A stretch of 64,000 nt of DNA from Bacteroides fragilis (GCF_019583405.1 NZ_SZUU01000005.1:124001-188000); one strand, 5' to 3'; positions 7,246-17,255 are shown, counted from the stretch's first letter. Translations and numbers: made by a program. The notes: a model not told the origin generated them from the letters alone.

Positions 7246-9018
7246 ATGAAAAAGTATCCGAAAATCGGGATTCGTCCCACCATCGATGGACGCCAGGGCG
7301 GTGTTCGCGAAAGCCTTGAAGAAAAAACAATGAATCTGGCAAAAGCTGTTGCCGAGTTGATTACTTCTAATCTCAAAAATGGCGATGGAACTCCTGTGGA
7401 GTGTGTGATTGCAGATGGAACTATCGGACGTGTTGCCGAAAGTGCTGCTTGTGCAGAAAAGTTTGAACGTGAGGGGGTAGGGGCTACTATTACTGTCACC
7501 TCATGCTGGTGTTATGGGGCCGAGACAATGGATATGAATCCATATTATCCGAAAGCTGTTTGGGGATTCAATGGGACGGAGCGTCCGGGAGCGGTGTATC
7601 TGGCTGCTGTGCTGGCAGGACATGCACAGAAGGGGTTGCCTGCATTTGGTATTTACGGTCGCGATGTACAAGACTTGAATGATAACTCTATTCCTACGGA
7701 TGTGGCAGAAAAAATTCTGCGTTTTGCCCGTGCTGCCCAGGCTGTAGCTACGATGCGTGGGAAGTCTTATCTTTCTATGGGTAGTGTTTCTATGGGTATT
7801 GCCGGTTCTATTGTAAATCCGGACTTCTTCCAGGAATATTTGGGTATGCGTAATGAATCGGTCGATTTGACAGAGATAATCCGCCGCATGGCCGAAGGCA
7901 TTTATGATAAGGAAGAATATGCCAAAGCGATGGCCTGGACTGAGAAATATTGCAAAAAGAATGAAGGGCATGATTTCAATGTACCTGAAAAAACAAAGAC
8001 ACGTGCACAGAAAGATGAAGACTGGGAGTTCATTGTCAAGATGACTATCATCATGCGCGATTTGATGCAGGGTAATCCGAAGCTAAAAGAACTTGGATTT
8101 AAGGAAGAGGCTTTAGGACACAATGCCATTGCAGCGGGTTTCCAGGGACAGCGTCAATGGACGGATTTCTATCCGAATGGTGATTTCTCGGAAGCATTGC
8201 TCAATACTTCATTCGACTGGAATGGTATTCGTGAAGCATATGTAGTGGCCACTGAGAATGATGCTTGTAATGGTGTAGCTATGCTGTTCGGTCATCTGTT
8301 GACGAATCGTGCACAGATTTTCTCGGATGTACGTACTTATTGGAGTCCGGAGGCTGTGAAACGTGTTACAGGTAAGGAACTGACAGGTATGGCTGCTAAT
8401 GGTATTATTCATTTGATTAATTCGGGAGCAACTACTCTCGACGGAACAGGGCAGCAAACGGATGCCAATGGAGAACCTACCATGAAACCTTGTTGGGAGG
8501 TTACAGAAGGAGAAGTTGAGAAATGTCTGGAAGCTACTACTTGGTATCCGGCCAATCGTGATTATTTCCGTGGAGGAGGTTTTTCTTCTAATTTCCTTTC
8601 GAAAGGAGGTATGCCCGTAACTATGATGCGACTGAACCTGATTAAAGGTCTTGGACCGGTGCTGCAGATAGCCGAAGGCTGGACAGTAGAGATTGATCCG
8701 GAAATTCATAAATTACTTGATGAACGTACGGACCGTACATGGCCTACTACTTGGTTTGTTCCTCGTTTATGTGATAAACCTGCCTTTAAAGATGTATACT
8801 CCGTGATGAATAACTGGGGAGCTAACCATGGTGCAATCAGTTACGGGCATATTGGTCAGGATGTGATTACACTGGCTTCAATGCTTCGTATTCCGGTTTG
8901 TATGCACAATGTGGAAGATGATCAGATTTTCCGTCCGGCAGCCTGGAATGCCTTCGGTATGGATAAAGAAGGAGCTGACTACAGGGCTTGTAGCACTTAT
9001 GGCCCTATTTATAAGTAA
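7246..9018 (+). CDS. fucI: L-fucose isomerase
   Basis: A 590-residue cytoplasmic enzyme that isomerises L-fucose to L-fuculose, Mn-dependent in the known family. The sequence is full length and begins in family style ([20 protein letters not shown]). It holds the conserved VSMGIAGS segment, the [10 protein letters not shown] acidic metal-binding region near residue 335, and the C-terminal [12 protein letters not shown] segment near 525 that carries the active-site His. It is the first structural gene after fucR and ends 18 bp before fucO, so it heads the catabolic operon. Confidence 0.97.
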   Translation: MKKYPKIGIRPTIDGRQGGVRESLEEKTMNLAKAVAELITSNLKNGDGTPVECVIADGTIGRVAESAACAEKFEREGVGATITVTSCWCYGAETMDMNPYYPKAVWGFNGTERPGAVYLAAVLAGHAQKGLPAFGIYGRDVQDLNDNSIPTDVAEKILRFARAAQAVATMRGKSYLSMGSVSMGIAGSIVNPDFFQEYLGMRNESVDLTEIIRRMAEGIYDKEEYAKAMAWTEKYCKKNEGHDFNVPEKTKTRAQKDEDWEFIVKMTIIMRDLMQGNPKLKELGFKEEALGHNAIAAGFQGQRQWTDFYPNGDFSEALLNTSFDWNGIREAYVVATENDACNGVAMLFGHLLTNRAQIFSDVRTYWSPEAVKRVTGKELTGMAANGIIHLINSGATTLDGTGQQTDANGEPTMKPCWEVTEGEVEKCLEATTWYPANRDYFRGGGFSSNFLSKGGMPVTMMRLNLIKGLGPVLQIAEGWTVEIDPEIHKLLDERTDRTWPTTWFVPRLCDKPAFKDVYSVMNNWGANHGAISYGHIGQDVITLASMLRIPVCMHNVEDDQIFRPAAWNAFGMDKEGADYRACSTYGPIYK

Positions 9019-9036
9019 TTTTTAGAAGAACACAAC

Positions 9037-10191
9037 ATGATCAATCGATTCATATTAAACGAAGTTTCTTACTTCGGTCCGGGAGCACGTGAAGTGCTCC
9101 CTAAGGAAATCTCACGTTTGGGACTGCACAAAGCATTTGTAGCAACCGATAAAGATTTGATAAAGTTCGGTGTGGCCGACAAAGTGCTTAAAGTGCTGGA
9201 TGCTGCTAAGATTCCTTATGTGATATTCAGTGAAATTAAGCCGAATCCTACAGTATCGAATGTAAAAGCCGGTGTCGAAGCATTTGCGGCATCCGGTGCG
9301 GACTTTATCCTGGCGATTGGCGGTGGCTCTTCTATGGATACGGCAAAGGCAATTGGGATTATTACTAATAATCCGGAATTCAGTGATGTCGTTTCATTAG
9401 AAGGTGTGGCTGATACCAAGAAGAAATCCGTACCTATCATCGCCTTGCCTACTACTGCCGGAACAGCAGCAGAAGTAACTATCAACTACGTGATTACGGA
9501 CGAACAGAACCAAAAGAAAATGGTTTGTGTGGATCCGAATGATATTCCGGCTATAGCGATAGTAGATGCCGAGCTGATGTATACACTTCCTAAAAGCTTG
9601 ACTGCGGCTACGGGACTTGATGCACTGACACACGCTATTGAAGGGTTGATAACCAAAGGTGCATGGGAGATGAGCGATATGTTCGAAATTAAAGCTATTG
9701 AAATGATCAACCGTTATCTGGTGACTGCCGTTGAAGAACCGTCAAATGCGGAGGCACGTAACGGTATGGCAGTAGCCCAGTACATTGCCGGTATGGCTTT
9801 TTCGAATGTAGGCTTAGGGGTCGTTCATGGTATGGCACATCCGTTGGGAGCTATATTCGATATTCCTCATGGCGTAGCCAATGCGTTGTTATTACCTATT
9901 GTTATGGAGTTTAATGCTCCGGCTGCTCTTGACAAATATGTAGAGATAGCTAAGGCTATGAACGTGTATTCTGCAGGTATGGCTAAAGAAGAGGCAGCTA
10001 AAGCAGCCGTAGATGCTGTAAAAGCACTATCTTTGAGGGTCAATATTCCACAGCACTTGTCCGATTTGGGCATTCAGGAAAGAGACCTTGACCGCCTTGC
10101 TACAGCTGCGTTTGCTGATGTCTGTACGCCGGGTAACCCACGGGAAGTAACAAAAGAAATTATTCTTGATTTATATAAGAAAGCATTATGA
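9037..10191 (+). CDS. fucO: Lactaldehyde reductase (1,2-propanediol oxidoreductase)
   Basis: A 384-residue iron-dependent (group III) alcohol dehydrogenase. It has the NAD-binding GGGSSMDTAKA near residues 95-105, the LPTTAGTAAE segment, DALTHAIE, and the metal-binding His region HGMAHPLGAIFDIPHG near 265-280. In fucose catabolism it reduces the L-lactaldehyde released by FucA to 1,2-propanediol and reoxidises NADH under anaerobic conditions. Its stop overlaps the fucA start by 4 bp (ATGA), so translation is coupled. Its place inside the operon supports the lactaldehyde assignment over a general alcohol dehydrogenase. Confidence 0.93.
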   Translation: MINRFILNEVSYFGPGAREVLPKEISRLGLHKAFVATDKDLIKFGVADKVLKVLDAAKIPYVIFSEIKPNPTVSNVKAGVEAFAASGADFILAIGGGSSMDTAKAIGIITNNPEFSDVVSLEGVADTKKKSVPIIALPTTAGTAAEVTINYVITDEQNQKKMVCVDPNDIPAIAIVDAELMYTLPKSLTAATGLDALTHAIEGLITKGAWEMSDMFEIKAIEMINRYLVTAVEEPSNAEARNGMAVAQYIAGMAFSNVGLGVVHGMAHPLGAIFDIPHGVANALLLPIVMEFNAPAALDKYVEIAKAMNVYSAGMAKEEAAKAAVDAVKALSLRVNIPQHLSDLGIQERDLDRLATAAFADVCTPGNPREVTKEIILDLYKKAL

Positions 10192-10826
10192 TAACTAATG
10201 AACATATCGAGCAGTATCTTGCTCAGGCACATCGCTATGGCGATGCTAAATTAATGTTGTGCAGCAGCGGTAACCTTTCATGGAGAATCGGTGAAGAAGC
10301 ACTTGTTTCCGGAACGGGTTCTTGGGTACCGAACCTGCAGAAAGAAAAAGTATCTGTTTGCAATATTGCTACGGGTATACCCCAGAATGGAGTAAAACCT
10401 TCTATGGAAAGTACTTTTCATTTGGGAATCCTTCGTGAACGTCCGGATGTAAATGTAGTTCTGCATTTTCAATCGGAATATGCTACAGCTGTTTCCTGTA
10501 TGAAAAACAAACCATCAAATTTCAATGTAACTGCTGAGATACCTTGTCATGTCGGTAAAGAGATTCCTGTCATTCCTTACTATCGTCCGGGTTCGCCTGA
10601 ACTGGCTAAGGCTGTTGTGGAAGCGATGAAAGAACATAACTCTGTGTTGCTGACCAATCATGGACAGGTGGTATGTGGCAAAGATTTTGATCAGGTGTAT
10701 GAACGGGCAACTTTCTTTGAGATGGCTTGCCGGATTATTGTTCAATCCGGAGGAGACTATTCGGTTCTGACACCGGAAGAGATTGATGATCTGGAAATAT
10801 ATGTGTTAGGAAAGAAAACAAAATAG
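10188..10826 (+). CDS. fucA: L-fuculose-1-phosphate aldolase (class II aldolase family)
   Basis: A 212-residue class II aldolase/adducin-family protein expected to split L-fuculose-1-phosphate into DHAP and L-lactaldehyde. It keeps the substrate-phosphate segment SSGNLSWR (26-33) and SGTGSW, the catalytic Glu74 (PSMEST), His93, and His158 (TNHG). By alignment from memory with E. coli FucA, the second histidine of the H-x-H zinc motif is Gln95 here (H-F-Q). The gene overlaps fucO by 4 bp and precedes the kinase, as expected for the pathway. Because of the ligand change the metal site may differ from the E. coli enzyme. Confidence 0.88.
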   Translation: MITNEHIEQYLAQAHRYGDAKLMLCSSGNLSWRIGEEALVSGTGSWVPNLQKEKVSVCNIATGIPQNGVKPSMESTFHLGILRERPDVNVVLHFQSEYATAVSCMKNKPSNFNVTAEIPCHVGKEIPVIPYYRPGSPELAKAVVEAMKEHNSVLLTNHGQVVCGKDFDQVYERATFFEMACRIIVQSGGDYSVLTPEEIDDLEIYVLGKKTK

Positions 10827-10846
10827 AAAATAATGACGACCAGCTT

Positions 10847-12259
10847 ATGAGTACATACTTAGCAGCTGACTTTGGTGGGGGTAGTGGCCGTATTATGGCC
10901 GGTACTCTCACTGAAGGTAAGCTAATACTGGAAGAGGTGTATCGTTTTGGTAATCGGCAAATTAGACTCGGAAACCATGTCTATTGGGATTTTCTCTCTC
11001 TCTTCGAAGAAATGAAAAACGGACTTCGTGTCGCTGCCCGAAAAGGTTATCTGGTGAGAAGTATCGCTATAGATACCTGGGGAGTTGATTTTGGACTGAT
11101 TGACAAAGATGGTAATCTGTTGGGTAATCCGGTCTGTTACCGAGATTCTCGTACTAATGGTATGCCTGAGCGGGTGTTTAAGCAGATTGATCAAGCTGCC
11201 CATTATGCAGAAACAGGCATCCAAGTGATGCCTATCAATACTCTGTTTCAACTATATAGTATGAAGCAGAACAATGATGTACAACTCCGGGTAGCTGATA
11301 AACTATTATTTATGCCTGATTTGTTCAGCTATTTCCTTACAGGAACAGCGAATAATGAATATTGTATTGCTTCTACTTCTGAGTTACTTGATGCTTGTCG
11401 GCGCAACTGGTCGGATAACTTGATTAGTGAATTAGGATTACCCCGACATCTTTTTGGTGACATTGTGCTTCCCGGGACTATTCGCGGTAAATTGAAACAA
11501 GAAATTGCGGATGAAATCGGTCTAAGCTGTATTGATGTCGTTGCCGTCGGTTCACATGACACAGCCAGTGCCGTATTTGCCGTTCCTTCCAATGAGCCGG
11601 ATCGGGCTTATCTTAGTTCGGGAACCTGGTCCTTGCTCGGAACAGAGATTGACCAACCGATTTTGACGGAGGAAGCACGTTTGGGAGGATTCACGAATGA
11701 GGGTGGCATACAAGGCAAGATACGCTTTCTGCAGAATATAACCGGACTTTGGATTTTACAACGTCTGATGGCTGAGTGGAAGGAGCGGGGTGAAGAAACC
11801 AGTTATGATCGTGTGATAGCCGAAGCAACGCTATCAGATATCCGTTCGGTAATTGATGTAGATGATTCTTCTTTTTGTAATCCCGACTGTATGGAAGAGT
11901 CGATCGTTATGTATTGTCATAAGCATCATTTGAGAGTGCCGGTTTCTCAGGGAGAGTTTGTTCGTTGTGTCATTGAATCATTGGCACACCGTTATAAATT
12001 AGGAGTCGAACAGATGAATCGCTGTCTGCCGGTGCCGGTTAAACAACTTCATATTATCGGAGGAGGCTGCCAGAATCGTTTGCTAAACCAACTTACTGCA
12101 AATGCTTTAGGCATTCCGGTATATGCAGGTCCGGTAGAAGCGACTGCTATCGGCAATATCTTAGTGCAAGCGAAAGCTCAAGGTGAAATAGATACTTGGG
12201 AAGAGCTAAAAGAAATTATCATAAACAGTGTAAAACCTCAGGTATATTATCCTGAATAA
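10847..12259 (+). CDS. fucK: L-fuculokinase (rhamnulokinase-like FGGY kinase)
   Basis: A 470-residue FGGY-family sugar kinase. The N-terminal phosphate loop is AADFGGGSGR, followed by DTWGVDFGLID, the hinge VGSHDTASAV, SSGTWSLLGTE, and the C-terminal nucleotide-binding GGGCQNRLLNQLTANALG. The sequence is closer in style to rhamnulokinase (RhaB) than to E. coli FucK, which is usual for Bacteroides fucose loci. Lying between fucA and fucP, it almost certainly phosphorylates L-fuculose at O1. Activity on rhamnulose too cannot be excluded. Confidence 0.9.
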   Translation: MSTYLAADFGGGSGRIMAGTLTEGKLILEEVYRFGNRQIRLGNHVYWDFLSLFEEMKNGLRVAARKGYLVRSIAIDTWGVDFGLIDKDGNLLGNPVCYRDSRTNGMPERVFKQIDQAAHYAETGIQVMPINTLFQLYSMKQNNDVQLRVADKLLFMPDLFSYFLTGTANNEYCIASTSELLDACRRNWSDNLISELGLPRHLFGDIVLPGTIRGKLKQEIADEIGLSCIDVVAVGSHDTASAVFAVPSNEPDRAYLSSGTWSLLGTEIDQPILTEEARLGGFTNEGGIQGKIRFLQNITGLWILQRLMAEWKERGEETSYDRVIAEATLSDIRSVIDVDDSSFCNPDCMEESIVMYCHKHHLRVPVSQGEFVRCVIESLAHRYKLGVEQMNRCLPVPVKQLHIIGGGCQNRLLNQLTANALGIPVYAGPVEATAIGNILVQAKAQGEIDTWEELKEIIINSVKPQVYYPE

Positions 12260-12270
12260 CCCGACAACCC

Positions 12271-13602
12271 ATGAAAAACACCAATCGTTCCATTCTTCAT
12301 AAAGATGGAGTTAGTTACATCCTGCCATTTATTTTAGTGACTTCTTGTTTTGCCTTATGGGGGTTCGCTAATGATATTACCAATCCAATGGTAAAGGCCT
12401 TTTCGAAAATATTTCGTATGAGTGTCACCGACGGGGCATTGGTGCAGGTCGCTTTTTACGGAGGTTACTTTGCGATGGCCTTTCCTGCTGCAATGTTTAT
12501 TCGTAAATACTCTTATAAAGCCGGTATCCTGCTGGGACTGGGGCTATATGCTTTGGGTGCCTTGCTGTTTTTCCCTGCAAAGATGACAGGTGACTATTAC
12601 CCTTTCCTGCTCGCTTATTTTATTTTGACGTGTGGACTCTCGTTTCTGGAAACAAGTGCTAACCCGTATATATTATCGATGGGTACGGAGGAGACGGCGA
12701 CCCGACGATTGAATCTGGCGCAGTCGTTTAATCCAATGGGATCATTATTGGGTATGTATGTAGCCATGAACTTCATTCAGGCGCGCCTGAATCCGATGGA
12801 TACGGTAGAACGCAGCCAATTGTCTCCCTCTGAGTTTGAGGTATTGAAAGAATCGGATTTGTCCGTGCTGATTGCCCCTTACCTGATTATAGGATTAGTG
12901 ATTCTTGCCATGCTTTTTCTGATACGTGCCGTTAAAATGCCTAAGAATGGTGATAAGAATCATAATATTGATTTTATACCAACGCTAAAGCGTATTTTTA
13001 GAGTTCATCATTATAGAGAAGGAGTCATAGCGCAATTCTTTTATGTGGGTGCACAGATTATGTGCTGGACTTTTGTTATCCAATATGGAACACGCCTGTT
13101 TATGTCGCAGGGAATGGAAGAGAAAGCTGCTGAAGTGCTTTCCCAGGAATATAATATAATTGCTATGATTATTTTCTGCATAAGCCGTTTTGTGTGTACA
13201 TTTATTCTTCGCTACTTGAATCCGGGCATGCTTCTCAAGATTCTTGCGATTGCGGGTGGCGCTTTTACGTTAGGTGTGATTTTTTTGCAAAATATATGGG
13301 GATTGTACTGCCTGGTAGCTGTTTCGGCTTGTATGTCACTAATGTTTCCCACGATTTATGGCATTGCTCTTTGTGGTTTGGGTGATGATGCCAAGTTTGG
13401 GGCTGCCGGTTTAATTATGGCAATTCTGGGAGGTTCTATCTTACCACCGCTACAGGCTTGTATTATTGACCAACATACATTGTTGGGTATGCCTGCTGTA
13501 AACTTGTCTTTTATACTTCCTTTTATCTGTTTCGTAGTGATTATCATTTATGGGCATCGTACGTGTGCACGTGTAAGAAAGATAAAAGCAACACAAAAGT
13601 AA
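12271..13602 (+). CDS. fucP: L-fucose:H+ symporter
   Basis: A 443-residue major-facilitator permease with about 12 membrane segments, of the FucP/GluP family. The N-terminus has FALWGFANDITNPMVKAF, the family signature around the first helix, where the Asp and Asn are conserved. TSANPYILSMG lies in the fourth helix region and LAQSFNPMGS follows. It imports L-fucose with protons across the inner membrane. It starts 11 bp after fucK. The C-terminus is a short basic tail. Confidence 0.95.
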   Translation: MKNTNRSILHKDGVSYILPFILVTSCFALWGFANDITNPMVKAFSKIFRMSVTDGALVQVAFYGGYFAMAFPAAMFIRKYSYKAGILLGLGLYALGALLFFPAKMTGDYYPFLLAYFILTCGLSFLETSANPYILSMGTEETATRRLNLAQSFNPMGSLLGMYVAMNFIQARLNPMDTVERSQLSPSEFEVLKESDLSVLIAPYLIIGLVILAMLFLIRAVKMPKNGDKNHNIDFIPTLKRIFRVHHYREGVIAQFFYVGAQIMCWTFVIQYGTRLFMSQGMEEKAAEVLSQEYNIIAMIIFCISRFVCTFILRYLNPGMLLKILAIAGGAFTLGVIFLQNIWGLYCLVAVSACMSLMFPTIYGIALCGLGDDAKFGAAGLIMAILGGSILPPLQACIIDQHTLLGMPAVNLSFILPFICFVVIIIYGHRTCARVRKIKATQK

Positions 13603-13615
13603 TGTTGAGAATCGG

Positions 13616-14719
13616 ATGCGGTGTTTGACGATTCTTCTGAGCAACTGTTTCCTTCTGCTTGTGTCATTCGTTTCTTGTGGGAAAGTGTCATTAGCGGAAG
13701 AAGCAGTGTTTACTATACCGGTGGATACGGCGTTCATGAAGCTTCGTCAATGGGAATGGCATTGCCAGAAACGGGCTGACAGTTGCCTGGCAGAGAATAA
13801 TTATCAGGAAGCTTTATCTTGGCTGGATTCTGCTCGTAGCCAAGTGGAACATTACGGACGTCCTTATTATATGCTGGCACGTGGGAATGTATATTATTCT
13901 ATCCATCAATATGATTCCGCCCGTCGTTATTTTAGTATGGCAGCCCATTCCATTCATCCGCATATTGCTATCGAAGCTTGGAGGAAACTTGCAGAACTGG
14001 AACTTATGGAAGGAAATGAGAAGCAAGTGTTCTACTCTACGCAGAAGGCAGATGCGCTTTTCCGGGTGGAGATAGGCCATGTGCAGAGTGATAACAGTGA
14101 AGCTCTATATCAGGAAGAGAGGTTGAAAAACGAGTTAAACCAATTGAAGATTGCCAAACAGAATCGGGAAATTGCCATGTTAACTTTGAGCCTTTGTCTG
14201 CTTGTACTGGTTGCTTTGTTTGTTTTCTACCGGCAAAATAAGATAAAGTGTGAAAAAGAGCGTCTGCTTCTTGAAGAGAAAGCCAAGTTGGAGCAAGAGA
14301 ACCAAATACTGAAACAAACTGAAGAGTTAAGTGCTTTGAGAGAGAAAGAGGCGGTTTTGCGCGAGTCTTTGTTCCGTAAGGTCGATGTTTTGCGTAAAAT
14401 ACCCTCCCTCAATGAAGAAGAGCAGGAGAGTGGTGAACATCGCATAGCTTTGTCGGAAAGAGAGTGGGAGGAAATTCGTCAGACGGTGGATAATGCTTAT
14501 GATGGGTTTTCACAACGGTTGCTTGCACGCTTTCCTTTGTTGACTTTAAAAGATATTTATTTCTGCTGCTTGGTGAAGATCAATGTCAGTATAAAGGACC
14601 TTTCCGATATTTATTGTATTAGTCGTACCTCGGTTAGTAAAAAGAAATTTCGCATCAAGCGAGAGAAGCTTGGAGCAGAGGATTCGGACTCTTTAGATGA
14701 CTTTTTGCGTGGTTTTTAG
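13616..14719 (+). CDS. Membrane-anchored TPR protein with C-terminal helix-turn-helix
   Basis: A 367-residue protein whose start is 13 bp after fucP, so it is probably cotranscribed with the fucose operon. Layout: signal or lipoprotein-like N-terminus (residues 1-30, Cys21), TPR-like helical repeats (about 50-150), one membrane segment (187-206, IAMLTLSLCLLVLVALFVFY), a charged coiled coil (about 208-262), and a C-terminal helical DNA-binding-like domain (about 307-352, LTLKDIYFCCLVKINVSIKD and ISRTSVSKKKFRIKREKLG). This resembles Bacteroidetes TPR/HTH membrane regulators. The sensing domain would lie in the periplasm and the HTH in the cytoplasm. Targets and ligand are unknown. Confidence 0.75.
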   Translation: MRCLTILLSNCFLLLVSFVSCGKVSLAEEAVFTIPVDTAFMKLRQWEWHCQKRADSCLAENNYQEALSWLDSARSQVEHYGRPYYMLARGNVYYSIHQYDSARRYFSMAAHSIHPHIAIEAWRKLAELELMEGNEKQVFYSTQKADALFRVEIGHVQSDNSEALYQEERLKNELNQLKIAKQNREIAMLTLSLCLLVLVALFVFYRQNKIKCEKERLLLEEKAKLEQENQILKQTEELSALREKEAVLRESLFRKVDVLRKIPSLNEEEQESGEHRIALSEREWEEIRQTVDNAYDGFSQRLLARFPLLTLKDIYFCCLVKINVSIKDLSDIYCISRTSVSKKKFRIKREKLGAEDSDSLDDFLRGF

Positions 14720-14827
14720 TTCTCGGAAACTTGTTTGTCCATGCTATTTTAAGAGGTGGTTTATGTAATGTCTTGATATGTAGTATGATAGCATATCCAT
14801 TTTTGAAGTGCTTTGTCTATATCCCTT

Positions 14828-14859
14828 TTTGTTTTTCCTGTGCCCGATGGTTAATTTTG
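14828..14859 (+). promoter_or_regulatory. Promoter of the two propeller lipoprotein genes
   Basis: TTTG at 14828-14831 and TAATTTTG at 14852-14859, spaced 20 nt, match the Bacteroides -33/-7 consensus. Transcription should begin near 14866, which supports the start codon at 14890 rather than the earlier in-frame ATG at 14731. Confidence 0.7.
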
Positions 14860-14889
14860 CAATATCAAAACTTTAAAAATGTACATGAT

Positions 14890-16041
14890 ATGTTGAATCG
14901 ACTGAACTATTTCATTATGTCGGCAGGGCTACTTGTTTTAGTAGCATGTTCGTCTAATTCCGGAAAACAGGTAGAGGTGGCAAATACTCCTTTTGTTTAC
15001 GATGGATTAAAAGAGTATCCGGTAAAAGAGTTGAAACTGTCCGATCTGGCAGTTAGGGATTATGTGGCATTAAAAGACAATGAAAATTCATTGTTGGGTA
15101 GGTTACCGACAAATCCTTGTATACAGGTCACTGAAGACCGGATTTATATTCAGGATGAAGAGCAGCAGGCTATATTTATTTTTGACCGTCAGGGAAATCC
15201 ATTATTGCAAATGCGTCATAAAGGAGGCGGCCCTCAGGAATGGGCATCTCTGAACTCTTTCTATGTGGACAGTCCTAACAAAGAAATTATAGTGTTGGAC
15301 CGCGCTAAAAAGTTTATAGTTTATGATTTGAATGGGAAATTTAAACGAAGCTTCCCGACACCCGGTTGCTCTTGGAAGTTTGCTAACTTGAATGATAAGG
15401 CTGTATTGGTATATTGTCCTTTTACAAAGCGTAATAACGGAGAGGCAGTTTGCATCCTTTCTAAAAAAGATGGCAAAAAGTTGCATGTGTGTCCTATTAC
15501 GATAGATAATTTTGTGTGGGATAGCGAGGGGCGTATTGGCTATGAACCATTGAAGCCTGCTTATGGTGGGATTTTATTTTCAGATTTATCATTGAAAGGC
15601 GTGTATTTTATTGATGCTGAAACATATGAAGTAAAACAGGTTATTGATGAAGTGACAGAATATAAATTTGAAAATGCAGAGTTTGTTAAGCTACATCCGG
15701 CGATCGATGCTAAAGACTATACTTTGTATACTACGCTCGGTACGAAATGGTTGACTCCGGATATGCCAATGAACTATTATTATTTCGATAAGAAGGAGCA
15801 GAAAATGTATACTTTGAAAAATGAAACCGGATGGGCTGTTTTAAAAGATGTCTGCAATGTACAGAGAACCCGTACAACAAATACTCCAGGTATCGGCATT
15901 GGTTATTATTGGCCTTCTACTATGAAAGGAGAGTCGATGCAAGCTGAAAAAGAGCAGTTTGACCCTCGTTTCCGGGCAATAATGGACTCTATACCTGAAG
16001 AAGGTAACCCTGTATTACAAATTATGAACTTCAATAAATGA
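14890..16041 (+). CDS. Six-bladed beta-propeller lipoprotein (BF3164-like)
   Basis: About 383 residues from ATG 14890, chosen because it gives a clean lipoprotein signal (MLNRLNYFIMSAGLLVLVAC, Cys20) and lies just after a good promoter; the longer frame from 14731 would bury the signal. The mature part has repeated beta-blades (IYIQDEEQQAIFIFDRQGN, EIIVLDRAKKFIVYDLNGK) like the 6-bladed propeller/BF3164 family of Bacteroides. It is probably exported and lipid-anchored. The next gene overlaps its stop by 4 bp and encodes a similar protein, so the pair may act together. Ligand unknown. Confidence 0.75.
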   Translation: MLNRLNYFIMSAGLLVLVACSSNSGKQVEVANTPFVYDGLKEYPVKELKLSDLAVRDYVALKDNENSLLGRLPTNPCIQVTEDRIYIQDEEQQAIFIFDRQGNPLLQMRHKGGGPQEWASLNSFYVDSPNKEIIVLDRAKKFIVYDLNGKFKRSFPTPGCSWKFANLNDKAVLVYCPFTKRNNGEAVCILSKKDGKKLHVCPITIDNFVWDSEGRIGYEPLKPAYGGILFSDLSLKGVYFIDAETYEVKQVIDEVTEYKFENAEFVKLHPAIDAKDYTLYTTLGTKWLTPDMPMNYYYFDKKEQKMYTLKNETGWAVLKDVCNVQRTRTTNTPGIGIGYYWPSTMKGESMQAEKEQFDPRFRAIMDSIPEEGNPVLQIMNFNK

Positions 16042-17255
16042 TGAAGCTGTTCCGCAAGATATTGATTATTTGTCTTCTTGGGAAGTTAATGGCTTGTTCG
16101 CCATTAGCTTCCGGGGAGATAAATGATGTTTGGGGGCATAAGCAAGTGGCTACGGTTGAAATGGCAGGTTCTGATAGCGTTTGGGTCTGCCACTTGTCTA
16201 TGTTGAAGGATACGGTTACTGTACCTCTTAGTCATTTTGTCGAGGAACTGGAAATGGTCATACTTGATAATCGGGATGCTGCATTGGTCTCTCCTTCCAA
16301 AACAATTATTGGCAAACAGTATATTTTAGTATATAAAATGGGGCATGTCCCTTTCAAACTTTTTACTAAAAGCGGGACCTATTTGAGGGATATCGGTTCC
16401 TTTGGTCAAGGTGCGGGTGAATATGGCTTAGTTTACGATGCACAGATGGATGAGGAGAATAACCGGCTTTATGTGTTATGTTGGCAGGCCGACCATATCT
16501 TGGTATTCGATTTACAGGGAGATATACTTCAACCGATTCGATTGGCGCATTGGTCACCTAAAGGGATATTTCATGTAGAAACGGAACGAGGACGAGTGCA
16601 TGTTTGTGCTCTTTCTTTTAATCGTGACTTTGTAGGTGATAGGCATTCGCCTATGATTTGGACGCAAAGTTTGGATGGCAAGATTATAAAAGAACTTCCG
16701 GCAGGGTATTTGGCCGTGAATGATTATGGAAATGAAATCAAATCTCTGAATAATGGGACGGTGATGGACATCGGTTTCTGGTTTGGAGGGCAATATCGTA
16801 ACGATTCATTATATCACTATAATAACCACGAGTTTAGGCTCGTTCCACGTTTTACGCTTGATTATGGAGGACATGAGTTGACCCCACACAGCTTCGGAGA
16901 GTTGCCGAATCACTTCTGGGGAGAAATATCATATCCTGTAAGGCTAAGTCCACATTCGTCAACTACCACTCCTCCGGAATATTATATGGTTGATAAACAT
17001 ACTTTACGAGGCGCTTTTGTTGAAATATACAATGATTTCTTAGGTGGCATTCCTGCTGACTGGTTCTTTTCATCTCATGACGGATATTATGTTTGGAATG
17101 TTGAACCTGCACGATTGAAGCAAATGGTTGAGGATCGTTTGTCTTCAGGTGAGATTATCTCGGATTCGGATCGAAGAAAGCTGACCGAACTGCTTGGGAA
17201 TATTAAAGAAAACGATAACAATTATATTTTCTATGGTCGATTGAAATGTAGATAG
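16038..17255 (+). CDS. Six-bladed beta-propeller lipoprotein (BF3164-like), second of pair
   Basis: A 405-residue lipoprotein (signal MMKLFRKILIICLLGKLMAC, Cys20) whose ATG overlaps the stop of the preceding propeller gene. Blade-like repeats are visible (GQYILVYKMGHVPFKLFTKS, RLYVLCWQADHILVFDLQGD), with the glycine-rich GSFGQGAGEYG loop typical of this family. Similar lipoproteins in Bacteroides often occur beside NVEALA peptides, as in the cassette at 40975-42408, but no peptide gene was seen here. Function unknown. Confidence 0.75.
   Translation: MMKLFRKILIICLLGKLMACSPLASGEINDVWGHKQVATVEMAGSDSVWVCHLSMLKDTVTVPLSHFVEELEMVILDNRDAALVSPSKTIIGKQYILVYKMGHVPFKLFTKSGTYLRDIGSFGQGAGEYGLVYDAQMDEENNRLYVLCWQADHILVFDLQGDILQPIRLAHWSPKGIFHVETERGRVHVCALSFNRDFVGDRHSPMIWTQSLDGKIIKELPAGYLAVNDYGNEIKSLNNGTVMDIGFWFGGQYRNDSLYHYNNHEFRLVPRFTLDYGGHELTPHSFGELPNHFWGEISYPVRLSPHSSTTTPPEYYMVDKHTLRGAFVEIYNDFLGGIPADWFFSSHDGYYVWNVEPARLKQMVEDRLSSGEIISDSDRRKLTELLGNIKENDNNYIFYGRLKCR

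Noticed and set aside
14731..14889. Upstream extension of the first propeller lipoprotein from ATG 14731
   Set aside because: It would place 53 residues before a clear lipoprotein signal and lies over and upstream of the promoter at 14828-14859.
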